Positions 32,610 through 41,221 of a DNA stretch of 64,000 nt are shown in pieces. Origin of the DNA: PFJX01 sp964542455 (lineage in GTDB: Bacteria > Pseudomonadota > Gammaproteobacteria > Burkholderiales > Thiobacillaceae). The stretch's first letter is position 1, and each line of letters starts with the position of its first letter. A program made the position numbers and the translations under genes. The notes beneath the pieces were generated by a model, which was not told the origin of the DNA, made no database searches, and saw nothing but the letters and a program-made list of their open reading frames with translations. Location: positions 47,296-111,295 of the forward strand of contig CAZIUC010000010.1 of NCBI GenBank assembly GCA_964542455.1, written 5' to 3'.

Positions 32610-33758
32610 TCACCGAGTCAGCAGATCGATGTAGCCCTGATAGCTATAGCTCCTGTTCTTCTTCTGCCCGGTCATCTCCTTGACAATGCCCAGTTCGGCC
32701 AACAGGCCGACCGCCGAGCTGGCCGTCGGGAAGCTCGTACTCAGCATCTGCCGTACACGCTCGATGGTGAAGCGCGGCATCGTCGGCAGCATTTCGAACA
32801 GGCGATAGGCTGCCGGGCCTGCCTTCGGCGATTCGAGTATGCGGCGACGATCCGCGGCCACCAATGTGGCGATTGCCACGATGTTTCGCTCTGCCTCGCT
32901 AGCTGAATAGGCCACCCCTTCGAGGAAGAAAACCACCCAGCCTTCCCAATCCCCTTCGGTGCGGACGTTGGACAGGCAACGGTAGTACTCCGTCTGATAC
33001 TGCTTCAAGTAGCCGCTCAGGTACATCAGGGGCTCGGGCAGCAAGCCCCATTGTTCGAGGAGCGCGGCGATCAGCAGGCGGCCGATGCGGCCGTTGCCGT
33101 CGAGGAACGGGTGGATGGTTTCGAACTGGGCGTGGACCAGGGCGATCCGCACCAGGGGCGACAACGTGGGGGAAGCCTCGTGAATGAACCGCTCCATGTC
33201 GGCCAGAAGGTCCGCCACGCGCTCTGCGGGAGGTGGCACGAACACCGCGTTTCCCGGCCGGGTACCGCCGATCCAGTTCTGGGAACGGCGTAACTCGCCC
33301 GGCTGCTTGCCCGCGCCACGCACGCCATCGAGCAGCAGGCGATGCGCGTTGCACAGCAGTCGAACGCTGATCGGAAGACCTTCGGGGTCACGCAAGTTGT
33401 CACGCACCAACCGGAACGCGCCCAGATAGTTGGTGACTTCCTCGACGTCATCCATGTTGCTGACCGCAAGTCCTGCTTCTTCATCGAACAGATCGGTCAG
33501 GGTGGCCTGGGTGCCCTCAATCTGGGAAGTGAGCAGCGCTTCCTTGCGAATGGCGCTGTAGAGCAGCCAGTCCACGGACGGCACCAGTCCCGATACGCCG
33601 GACAAGCGGGCCAGGGCCAGTTCCGCGGCGCAATTGGCTGCGACGAACGACTCAAGCGCCATTCCAGGATCACTGGGCGGCAGCGGGCTGGGCACGAAGG
33701 CACGAACGGTTTCGCCCAGTGTGGTCGAAGTGATGTAGGTGCCGGCGGTGCGCTTCAT
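32610..33758 (-). CDS. Fic family protein, class II (N-terminal inhibitory helix)
   Basis: A 382-residue protein. The catalytic Fic motif HPFLDGNGRIGR lies at about residues 216-227, with all key residues present (His, Asp, Gly-Asn-Gly-Arg). An inhibition motif of the (S/T)xxxE(G/N) form, TSQIEG, lies at 77-82, which makes this a class II Fic protein. The C-terminal 80 residues look like a winged helix (TIERVRQMLSTSFPTASSAV). Such enzymes transfer AMP to proteins, and many regulate their own transcription. Start: ATG 33758; a TTG 6 bases upstream is less likely. Twin palindromes lie just upstream (33790-33835). Confidence 0.88.
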   Translation of the reverse strand: MKRTAGTYITSTTLGETVRAFVPSPLPPSDPGMALESFVAANCAAELALARLSGVSGLVPSVDWLLYSAIRKEALLTSQIEGTQATLTDLFDEEAGLAVSNMDDVEEVTNYLGAFRLVRDNLRDPEGLPISVRLLCNAHRLLLDGVRGAGKQPGELRRSQNWIGGTRPGNAVFVPPPAERVADLLADMERFIHEASPTLSPLVRIALVHAQFETIHPFLDGNGRIGRLLIAALLEQWGLLPEPLMYLSGYLKQYQTEYYRCLSNVRTEGDWEGWVVFFLEGVAYSASEAERNIVAIATLVAADRRRILESPKAGPAAYRLFEMLPTMPRFTIERVRQMLSTSFPTASSAVGLLAELGIVKEMTGQKKNRSYSYQGYIDLLTR

Positions 33759-33789
33759 ATTCAAATGCCGTTAACGGTTTGGTTGTCTT

Positions 33790-33835
33790 ATTAAAGCACG
33801 CTTTAATATGTGACGTGCAAGTAAAGAATTCTTTA
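33790..33835. promoter_or_regulatory. Twin palindromic operators upstream of fic
   Basis: Two inverted repeats share the half-site TAAAG: ATTAAAGCACGCTTTAAT (33790-33807) and TAAAGAATTCTTTA (33822-33835). Their centres are 30 bases apart, about three helix turns, which would place two bound dimers on one face. They lie 32-77 bases before the fic start. The likely binder is the C-terminal winged helix of the Fic protein itself, but that is inference. Confidence 0.6.
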
Positions 33836-33904
33836 ATACGGATAGCCAGTCATGGGCCTGGTTCCTGAGTTATTACCCTCTTTATTACCCTTACTTCAGG
33901 GCAA

Positions 33905-34237
33905 TTAGCCGACGGCAATGATCGCGGCGAGGTTGTAGTGCTTGGTGTTGTAGTTCTTGCCGTCTGTGGCAGTTGTCCGAATATTTCGGATAACTGAACC
34001 CTCTTCCAGCTCACTGTCGTCAAACACCTTTTTCAGGTGATAGTTGATGGTTCTGACATCAACGTCGTACAGCACGCCCATCATCTTCTGAGTGATCCAG
34101 ACGTTTTCGTCGGCATACACCGCTTCCACCCCGCCCTGGCCACTGGACGCGACAAAGGTCAGGTACTCGGCCGCCGATGAGCGAACGATGGACACTTCAT
34201 TTCTCTTGGCAACTTTCGGTGGTTTGTCCTTGCTCAT
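33905..34237 (-). pseudogene. RhuM-family N-terminal fragment (copy 2)
   Basis: A 110-residue frame that matches the N-terminal part of the RhuM/virulence family, which is usually about 330 residues: NVWITQKMMGVLYDVDVRTI, NYHLKKVFDDSEL, and HYNLAAIIAVG, where it stops. In full-length members the same stretch reads on into a long helical domain, absent here. Its start overlaps the stop of a second, shorter RhuM fragment. It might still be expressed as a small DNA-binding protein, because the retained part is the predicted helix-turn-helix domain. Confidence 0.65.
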
Positions 34238-34377
34238 GCCCGCCTCTTTTTTTCGCTTGCGTGCAGCGTGGTTTCGTCCTCGTAGCGTGCCTCGATACCC
34301 TGCTCGCCCGCCTGGCCGGTGAAGATCAGGAACTCGGCGGTGCTGTTGCGGATGAGCTTCTTATTGTTATCCATCAT
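34234..34377 (-). pseudogene. RhuM-family N-terminal fragment (copy 1)
   Basis: A 47-codon frame: MMDNNKKLIRNSTAEFLIFT then GQAGEQGIEARYEDET. This is the start of a RhuM protein, corresponding to RSSAAEYLTFVASSGQGGVE in the next fragment, but it ends before the VWxTQ motif and finishes in an unrelated basic tail (HASEKKRRA). The stop overlaps the ATG of copy 2 (ATGA). Two tandem starts of the same family suggest duplication followed by decay. Confidence 0.55.
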
Positions 34378-34412
34378 CCCACCTGTCTCCAAAGTAGTGA
34401 GTCATGCCGTCA

Positions 34413-35615
34413 TTACCCTTTAGCCCTGCCGGGATCGAATGCCTCAAGCGCGGCCTGGAGCCAGGCGTAACCGATCCGCTCTTGTTCCAGGCGCAATGCC
34501 GGAGCGATGCGGTCCAAGCGCAGATCGTCGTACAAACTGGCTTCATCAGGATGCAGCCGGCGCAATTCCCGCTGGCTCCGCGCGTCTTCCTGACCCCAAA
34601 GGGGTTGATGCGCCATCAAGGTAGGCCGATCCATCATGAGCGAGCGGACCCGCGGCAAGTGGCTGCGCAACTGGTCGAGGATGGCGAAACCGTGGGTGTC
34701 GATGTCGCCCCAGTAGTAGATGTCCCGGTCGGCAAGCCAACTCGCCTTGGCCAGGGGGTCGAAGCCGTAGCCTGCGCCAAAAATTACCAGGCTGTCCGGC
34801 AGGCGAGGGAAAGCCAGGAAGTTGATCTCGTTTTCGGTCATGAACACCCGCCGCGCGGGGAGCGACAGGCGGGCGAACTCGTCGGCAGGCACGGTCAGGT
34901 CGGTGAGGCCGTGCAACTCGCCATTGAGCAAACGGAAGCGAACCAGCGCGGGTTTGGCGCGGAAGCCATAACGCCGCTCGAAGCCGGCCACGCCGCCGGA
35001 CGCCGTCGCATCAATGGCATCCGCCGGCAAGATCAATTCCAACAGTTCAGCCAGAAGGGCGCGATGCCGCTCGATGAATTTGCTGTGCACATTCGGCACG
35101 TCGATCTGGCGCAGATACACATCGGCGCGCGGGTGCGCCGCGATCCAGCCCAGCACCCCCAGCAGGCGAGGCCAATCTTCCCCGTGTTCGAGCACGCGCA
35201 AGGGGCGCTTGATCAGCCAGTCCTGCAATGCCGGGAAAGCCTCGGCAATGCTGCCGGCCAGTTCCTGGAAGCGGGCCGCTTCGCGCCGCTTGCCGATCAA
35301 GGCCAGGGCATCCGCCTCGCCATCCAGCCAGGCCGCCACCGGCACCTGGTTGCGGCCGAGTTGGCGATGGTTGATCTCCTGGAATTCCAGCCGATAGCCG
35401 GTTTTGCCTCCCGTTTTAGCGCTTTCGGAAAGCTCGCGTATCCATTGCCGGACCGCCTCGAAACGGTCGGCCAATTCGCTGGACGACGGACCTTTCAGAG
35501 CAAGCCGCCAGGGATACAACGCCTCGCCGCTGAGGGAGGCGGTCAGCAGACGGCCGCGCTCCCATTCCCGCAGGACGCGGGCGCGCAGGTCGGCGGGGAT
35601 GGTCCAGTTACTCAT
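34413..35615 (-). CDS. jetD: Wadjet JetD, Toprim-type nuclease subunit (DUF3322/DUF2220)
   Basis: A 400-residue protein. The C-terminal part has a Toprim-like site: FMTENEINFLAFP (Glu near 261-263) and YYWGDIDTHGFAILDQL with the D-x-D at 304-306. The N-terminal half matches DUF3322 (HPRADVYLRQIDVPNVHSKF). In type I Wadjet, JetD is the endonuclease that cuts plasmid DNA after JetABC has extruded it. ATG 35615 is the start. In this locus jetD is separated from jetC by a 107-base hairpin repeat, whereas the other jet junctions overlap. Confidence 0.9.
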   Translation of the reverse strand: MSNWTIPADLRARVLREWERGRLLTASLSGEALYPWRLALKGPSSSELADRFEAVRQWIRELSESAKTGGKTGYRLEFQEINHRQLGRNQVPVAAWLDGEADALALIGKRREAARFQELAGSIAEAFPALQDWLIKRPLRVLEHGEDWPRLLGVLGWIAAHPRADVYLRQIDVPNVHSKFIERHRALLAELLELILPADAIDATASGGVAGFERRYGFRAKPALVRFRLLNGELHGLTDLTVPADEFARLSLPARRVFMTENEINFLAFPRLPDSLVIFGAGYGFDPLAKASWLADRDIYYWGDIDTHGFAILDQLRSHLPRVRSLMMDRPTLMAHQPLWGQEDARSQRELRRLHPDEASLYDDLRLDRIAPALRLEQERIGYAWLQAALEAFDPGRAKG

Positions 35616-35619
35616 GCAT

Positions 35620-35726
35620 GTAGCCCGGATGGAGCATCGCGGAATCCGGGGAACCGTGGCTCCCCCAACCCGGTGCGCGGTCCGAGCCCAAAAGCCCCGG
35701 ATTCCGTTGCGCTCTATCCGGGCTAC
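35620..35726. repeat. Hairpin repeat between jetC and jetD
   Basis: Imperfect inverted repeat with 32-base arms: GTAGCCCGGATGGAGCATCG (from 35620) and the complement of GCGCTCTATCCGGGCTAC (to 35726). The right arm covers the TAG stop of jetC. The unit type (GTAGCCCGGAT...AATCCGGG) is one that I recall as common between genes in Proteobacteria. It may uncouple jetD translation from jetC. Confidence 0.75.
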
Positions 35727-38700
35727 GCATCCCGTTGTTCCGCATGTCTTTCCTTCTCCGCCCGGTACTCCGCGATGGTGAGGTTGCGCAGCAGCGACTC
35801 CCGCCCTGCTTCGTTGTGCACGAAGCCGACGCTGGCCACATAGGGTTCGATGATGTGGATTTTCTGCAGCGGCGTGACGATGAGCAGTTGCAGGTTGAGG
35901 CGCTTGAACAGTTCCAGGCCGAAGCGGGCGGATTCGTCTGAACCGCGCCCGAATGCCTCGTCGATGACCACGAAGCGGAAGGTGCGGGAGTTCACCGCGC
36001 CCGCTTTTTCGTGCAACTCCAGCCCGAATTGATAGGCCAGGCTGGCTGCCAGCACGGTGTAGGCCAGCTTCTCCTTCTGGCCGCCGGACTTGCCGCCGGA
36101 GTCGGTGTAGTGCTCGTATTCCTTGTCGTCCTCCCGCCAACGCTCGGCGGCGGCGAACACGAAGCCGTTGCGCACGTCGGTGACCTTGCGGGTCCAGCGC
36201 CGGTCCAGGTCGGTCTGGCCCTCGCGGCCGCGGAAGCGCTCGATGATGGCCCTCACCTGGAGGAATTTCGCCTCGGAATACTGGGCGTCCTCGGAACCCG
36301 TAAGCGCCCCCTCTGTACAGGCGCGCAGCTCACTCTGGAAATCGCGGATCTCGGGGTCCGGGCTGGTCTGCGCTTCCAGTTCGATATAGCGACCGGGGTT
36401 GTAGTCGATCTGGCGTAGCGACTGGTTGATGCGCTCGATACGCTCCTTGATGGTCTGCCGTTCGCGGGCAAGCTGGGACTGGAAATTGGCCACCTCGCGG
36501 ATGGTGTTCTCGTTGAGCAGTTCCTTGAATCGGGCCTCGAACTTCGGCAAATCATCGGCCAGCAGGTCGTTCAACATCTCGCCGTATTCGTGGGTGGCCT
36601 CGATGCTGACGTCCACGTCCTGGGTCTCCAGCGGGTAGGCGATGCTGTAGGCGCGCATGGCGTCGATGACCTTGTCGCGCAGCCGCTTGGCTTTGCCATC
36701 CTCGACATCGATCCTGGCCTGCAGCCACTCGCGCATGTCCCGCTCGCGGTTGTCGCAGGATTCCACGGTCAGGGTCTGTTCGCCCAGGGCTTCGGCGCGC
36801 ATGGCCTCCAGCTGCGGGAAACGCAGCAAGCGCGCGGCCTCCTCCAGGGTCGCCAGACTTTCCTGGCTATCGCCCAGCAGGGCGCGGGACTGGTTCTGCT
36901 TCTCCTCGTTGCGGGCCTGATCCTGGTGGCGTTCGCGGATATCCCCTTCGGTCTGGTCGAGGGTCGTTTCCAGCGCCGTCAACTGGCTGGCCAGGGTGTG
37001 CAACAGATCGGATGCGGCTTCCAGCGTGCGCTTTTCCGCTTCCAGACCGGCGATATCCGCCACCAGGGGCTGCCAGTCCAGTTCCTGGTAATCGCGGAAT
37101 TCACCGATGCGCGCCAGATTGGTGATCTGGCCCGAGAGCCGTGTCAGTTCCGCCTGCGCTTCGGCGATCCGGGCCGCAGCGGCCTGCATGTCTGTTTCCA
37201 GTAACCGGGCGCGTTGCTCCAGGGCAGCGATCTTGCCCTCGTTACTCCAACCCAGGACGTAACGGCTACGGTCGTCCAGACGGTGACGATCATCCTTCTC
37301 GTGCCGCTCATTGCCGGACTTGATTTGGCCGGCGCGGGTCACCGCCTGGCGCTCGCGGCGAAACTGTTCCAGGGTGTCGCAGCAGACGTAGTCGAAGCGC
37401 TTCGCCAGTTCCTGTTCGATCCAACCGTAGAAGGGCGAATCCGGCTTGATGGTCAGCTTGCGCGGCAGGGAATCCGGATTCGTACTTGCCACGCCGGCGG
37501 CGACACCGACCCGTACCCGGTAGTACACCAGACGGCCGCGAAGCTGGGTGCGATCCACCCATTCGGCTACCGCCGGGTAATGCCGATCCGGCACCAGCAG
37601 CGACAGGCCGAAGTTATGCAGCAGCCGTTCCGCCGCGCCCTCCCACGCCTTGTCATCGGGCCGCACCTGGATCAGCTCGCCGGCGAAAGACAGGTCTGCT
37701 TCGTCCAGTTTCAGGGCGGCGCACAGGGCGCGGCGAATAGCCACCTGGGATTCGTCGATGTTGCTGCGCCGCGCCCGCAGGCCGACCAGTTCCTGTTGTA
37801 ACTGGTCGTGCTCGCCTTTGTGGGTGCGCAGGTCAACGCCGGCCTCGGTCAGGCGGTTCTGCTGTTCCGCCTCCTTCTCGCGCAGTTTGCCGCTCAGGCT
37901 CTCGCACAGGCCGCGATGGCTGACGAAACGTTCCGGCCCGGTCAGCGGCAGCAGGCCCAGTTCCCGCGCGAGCTCGGCATAACGCTCGGCACGTTGCAGG
38001 CGCCGCTGCTTTTCGGCTTCCTTGGTGCTGATTTCCGTGCCGATCCAGGCCAAGCGGTTGCCGCCGTTCTCGGCGATGTCGCGCTTGAGTTGATCGCGTT
38101 GCGCCCAGAGTCCGCGCCGGGTCTCGTCCAGCACGGCAATACGCGCATCGATGCGCTGGCGTTCCATACCCAACGTGACCAGTCGCTTCTCCAGCAGCGC
38201 TGCCTTCAACTCGGCGAACCAGGCCTTGAGGGCGTCACGCGCACCGCGCAAGTCGTCCACCTGTGCAATCAGCTCGGCGTGCCGCACGCCATCCGCCACC
38301 AGGGGTTGCAGGCGCGCCACCTGATCCTTGGCCTTGAGCACGGCGGCATGGGCCCGGTTGAGATCGTCGAAGTGGTGGATCAGCGCATCGATGCGGGTTT
38401 CCACATCGAAGGCTTCCAGCATGTGTTCACGCACAAAGTCGGTCAGGTTGCCCACCGACTTCATGGAAACCGTCTGGTGGAACAACGCCATCGCCTGCTC
38501 ATTTTCGATACCGAAGCGGCGGCGGAACCAGGCGCCGTAGGGCGGGAAGGTGTCGTGCAGCTCGATGCCGCGCCGGGCGCGCAGGCGCTTGCGCAAGTCG
38601 TTGATGTCGCTGCCGAAACCGGCGAAATCCTGAGCGATGGACAGCGCTTGATCCGCAGCCACGAAGAAGCGCGCCGGCTGGCCTTGGACCTCCTTCAGCC

Positions 38701-39142
38701 AGAACACCTGGGCCAGGGTCACGGTCTGGTCGAAGCCGGTATTGCGGAATACCCCGAGGATCACGGAATAGGTATTGTGGTCGCGTAATGCCACCGGCTT
38801 GGCTGCCAAGCCCGAGTCAGTGCGCTCCGATTTGTAATGGCCCAGCACATAGGAACGCAGCGTGCGTTCACGCGCGTCCGCGCCGGCTGCCTTGTTGTAG
38901 GCAATGCGATGGGCGGGCACCAACAGAGTGGTGACCGCGTCGACCAGGGTGGACTTGCCGGAACCGATGTCGCCGGTCAGTAGCGCGTTGTCGCCATTGG
39001 GCATGAGCGACCACACCCGCTTGTCGAAGGTGCCCCAGTTGTAGACCTCCAAGCGGTGCAATCGAAAACCGGCCTGCTCGTCACCGCTCGCAAAATCCAG
39101 CTCAGTTTCCAGCTCACTTTCCAACCCTCCGGCTTGTGTCAC
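35723..39142 (-). CDS. jetC: Wadjet JetC, SMC/MukB-like ATPase
   Basis: A 1139-residue SMC-type protein. Walker A GDIGSGKST is at residues 57-65, a long coiled coil follows, and the C-terminal head has the signature SGGQKEKLAYTVLAASLAYQ and Walker B FRFVVIDEAFGRGSDESA. With JetA (kleisin) and JetB (kite) it forms a loop-extruding complex that recognises circular plasmids. The start is a GTG at 39142 that overlaps the jetB stop (GTGA); GGAGGTG precedes it by 5 bases. An ATG upstream at 39211 would run into jetB. Confidence 0.94.
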   Translation of the reverse strand: MTQAGGLESELETELDFASGDEQAGFRLHRLEVYNWGTFDKRVWSLMPNGDNALLTGDIGSGKSTLVDAVTTLLVPAHRIAYNKAAGADARERTLRSYVLGHYKSERTDSGLAAKPVALRDHNTYSVILGVFRNTGFDQTVTLAQVFWLKEVQGQPARFFVAADQALSIAQDFAGFGSDINDLRKRLRARRGIELHDTFPPYGAWFRRRFGIENEQAMALFHQTVSMKSVGNLTDFVREHMLEAFDVETRIDALIHHFDDLNRAHAAVLKAKDQVARLQPLVADGVRHAELIAQVDDLRGARDALKAWFAELKAALLEKRLVTLGMERQRIDARIAVLDETRRGLWAQRDQLKRDIAENGGNRLAWIGTEISTKEAEKQRRLQRAERYAELARELGLLPLTGPERFVSHRGLCESLSGKLREKEAEQQNRLTEAGVDLRTHKGEHDQLQQELVGLRARRSNIDESQVAIRRALCAALKLDEADLSFAGELIQVRPDDKAWEGAAERLLHNFGLSLLVPDRHYPAVAEWVDRTQLRGRLVYYRVRVGVAAGVASTNPDSLPRKLTIKPDSPFYGWIEQELAKRFDYVCCDTLEQFRRERQAVTRAGQIKSGNERHEKDDRHRLDDRSRYVLGWSNEGKIAALEQRARLLETDMQAAAARIAEAQAELTRLSGQITNLARIGEFRDYQELDWQPLVADIAGLEAEKRTLEAASDLLHTLASQLTALETTLDQTEGDIRERHQDQARNEEKQNQSRALLGDSQESLATLEEAARLLRFPQLEAMRAEALGEQTLTVESCDNRERDMREWLQARIDVEDGKAKRLRDKVIDAMRAYSIAYPLETQDVDVSIEATHEYGEMLNDLLADDLPKFEARFKELLNENTIREVANFQSQLARERQTIKERIERINQSLRQIDYNPGRYIELEAQTSPDPEIRDFQSELRACTEGALTGSEDAQYSEAKFLQVRAIIERFRGREGQTDLDRRWTRKVTDVRNGFVFAAAERWREDDKEYEHYTDSGGKSGGQKEKLAYTVLAASLAYQFGLELHEKAGAVNSRTFRFVVIDEAFGRGSDESARFGLELFKRLNLQLLIVTPLQKIHIIEPYVASVGFVHNEAGRESLLRNLTIAEYRAEKERHAEQRDA

Positions 39143-39756
39143 TCGGTCACCTCCGGTCCAACCAGGCCGGCGCGATAGGCGTGCAAGCGCTGATCGAATT
39201 CCGCCAGCCATTGAGCGTCAATAAAGGCCTTGAGAATGCGGCGTACCTCGAACGCCTGGTCGCCACTGGGCGCTTTCAGACGGCGCACGAAGCCCAGTTC
39301 GATGATCTTGTTGAGGTGGGTTTCCACTTGATCGATCAATTTCGCCTCGTTACTGCCTGAAGGCAGAAACACCCGAATCAGTTCGACGATCTCATCACGT
39401 GTCAGGATCAACCGAGTATCGCCACCGCCGGCGTCGAACTCGGCCAGCTTCTTGCGCAGCAGCGCGAGCAGCAGACTGACCGGGAAGGACAAGGCGCGGC
39501 GTTGCACCAGGCGCGGCAAGTCGGGTTCCCCCTCATTGACGACACGGGTGCGCAGGAAGGCATAGCCCTCGGCCTCGTCGAGAATCAGTTCCAGGCCCAC
39601 CACGGCCACATAGTCGCGAACGCGGGCCTGTAAAGTCAGCAGATCCCGCCAGAGCGTGGTGTCACTTTCGCGGTAGACCACTCCCTTCATCAGCCCGACC
39701 AGCACACGGGGTAACGAAACCCCCTGGTTCGATTCCGTCGTATCCATGACGTTCAT
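39139..39756 (-). CDS. jetB: Wadjet JetB, MukE-like kite subunit (DUF4194)
   Basis: A 205-residue protein of the DUF4194 family: LPRVLVGLMKGVVYRESDTT, LRTRVVNEGEPDLPRLVQRR, ALSFPVSLLLALLRKKLAEF and a winged-helix end (LNKIIELGFVRRLKA). It corresponds to MukE in the condensin-like JetABC complex. Both ends overlap neighbours (ATGA with jetA, GTGA with jetC). Confidence 0.9.
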   Translation of the reverse strand: MNVMDTTESNQGVSLPRVLVGLMKGVVYRESDTTLWRDLLTLQARVRDYVAVVGLELILDEAEGYAFLRTRVVNEGEPDLPRLVQRRALSFPVSLLLALLRKKLAEFDAGGGDTRLILTRDEIVELIRVFLPSGSNEAKLIDQVETHLNKIIELGFVRRLKAPSGDQAFEVRRILKAFIDAQWLAEFDQRLHAYRAGLVGPEVTE

Positions 39757-41195
39757 CTCACAAAACTCACGCGCGGCAAGGTCGCTCGCCGCGCCTTTCC
39801 GGACGGCTCCTGCCAGGCCACGGACTCCCGCGTGTCCTCCTCGAAAACCGTCTTGTGGTCCTCGCTGGCCAGGGCTAACCAGGCCACCAGTTCCGCCAGT
39901 CCGTGTTCCAGGGGATGCCGCGCCACCAATTCGCCCAGCGTGATCTGCGACTTTTCCTGGAGCGACTGGCGGATCCAGCCGGCCAGCCGTGCCTTGTCCA
40001 CCACCACCTGGCCGAACAGGGCCTCGGTTTCGACATCGTCCCCGCCGTCGAGCAAGACCTGTTCGGTAATGACCGGGCGAATCGGCGGTGAATACAGGGG
40101 GCGCTCCATGGGCAGTTCGATGCTGGGCGTGGCCTCGTCCAATTCCATGAAGCCACCTGCCGGTGGCGCCACCCGCACGGCCAGTGCCTGGGTTTCGATG
40201 CCATGCAGCACTTCCATGATGCGGCGGTTCTCCAGCCAGGCCTGGTCGTCGAGAAAGCGGCGCAACTGCATGGACAGCAGCGCCACCGTGCGCTGGGTGT
40301 GCTCGCCGGCCTCCAGCCAGTCGTAGTGGATGCGCTTCAGTCGGCCATCCGGCGCCAGCGCCTTGACCGCCGCCAGGCCGAAGGCCGACTCCAGCAGGCT
40401 CGACAACTCCTCCTGCCGCGCCGGCGACATGAGGAAATCCCAGAAGGCGCGGAAACTGCGGCCCTGGTCGGAATCGGCAATGGCATCGCGCTCGCCGAAG
40501 ATGCTTTCAAGGAGGGCACCCTTGCCGCCATCCCAGAGGGCGATGCGCTCGCGCACGCTGCGGTCCAGGTTGCGGAAGTTCTGTTCCACCTCGCGGAAAT
40601 CCGACAGGAGTTCCCGCGCCGTGGCCGCCACCTGCTGAAACCGGTCCTTCACCGCCGTGTCGTCCAGCACCGGCATGTCCCCCGCCCGCACCCGTTCGAT
40701 TTCGGCATCGATCTCGGCACGGCGCTTCTCCAGTTCACGGATGCGCGCCTCGGGATCGGTCTGGCTGCCTTCCACCATCTGTCGCAACAATTCGAACACC
40801 GTCATCAGCCGCGACTCGGTGCCGACAAAAGCACGCTGGGTCAGGTTCTCCAGCCAGGCCAGGGCTTTCTCGGTGGCGGGGGTCAGATCGAAATGCGCCT
40901 CGTCGGAACCGGGCGGATAGAACTTGCGCAACCAGCCCTTGTCGTTGGCCGCCCAGTCGTCCAGGTATTGCGCGGCGGAACGAGGAAAGACGCCCTCGCC
41001 CAGGGACAGGCGCAGGCCGAACAGGACATCCTCCAGTTTCTCCACCAGATCGGCCTGCGCCATCACCCGCACGTTGGGCGCCACAAAAACCTGATGCAGA
41101 AAGCTCGCCGCCAGCGGCGCATGGGGTGAATCCAGCAGTCGCCAGGCTGGGTGGCCGCGGCGCAACGTGTCGAGGGTGGCGTAGTCGAGTGGCAT
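39753..41195 (-). CDS. jetA: Wadjet JetA, MukF-like kleisin (DUF3375)
   Basis: A 480-residue DUF3375 protein: MPLDYATLDTLRRGHPAWRL, then LLRQMVEGSQTDPEARIREL, KRRAEIDAEIERVRAGDMPV and VEQNFRNLDRSVRERIALWD are typical. It is the kleisin that bridges the JetC heads. Together with DUF4194, SMC and DUF3322/DUF2220 proteins in this order it defines type I Wadjet. GGAAAG stands before the ATG. dinD ends 26 bases upstream, so jetA may be transcribed from a promoter ahead of dinD. Confidence 0.93.
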   Translation of the reverse strand: MPLDYATLDTLRRGHPAWRLLDSPHAPLAASFLHQVFVAPNVRVMAQADLVEKLEDVLFGLRLSLGEGVFPRSAAQYLDDWAANDKGWLRKFYPPGSDEAHFDLTPATEKALAWLENLTQRAFVGTESRLMTVFELLRQMVEGSQTDPEARIRELEKRRAEIDAEIERVRAGDMPVLDDTAVKDRFQQVAATARELLSDFREVEQNFRNLDRSVRERIALWDGGKGALLESIFGERDAIADSDQGRSFRAFWDFLMSPARQEELSSLLESAFGLAAVKALAPDGRLKRIHYDWLEAGEHTQRTVALLSMQLRRFLDDQAWLENRRIMEVLHGIETQALAVRVAPPAGGFMELDEATPSIELPMERPLYSPPIRPVITEQVLLDGGDDVETEALFGQVVVDKARLAGWIRQSLQEKSQITLGELVARHPLEHGLAELVAWLALASEDHKTVFEEDTRESVAWQEPSGKARRATLPRVSFVR

Positions 41196-41221
41196 GGTTA
41201 CTTTCCAGATACTGGCCTGGG

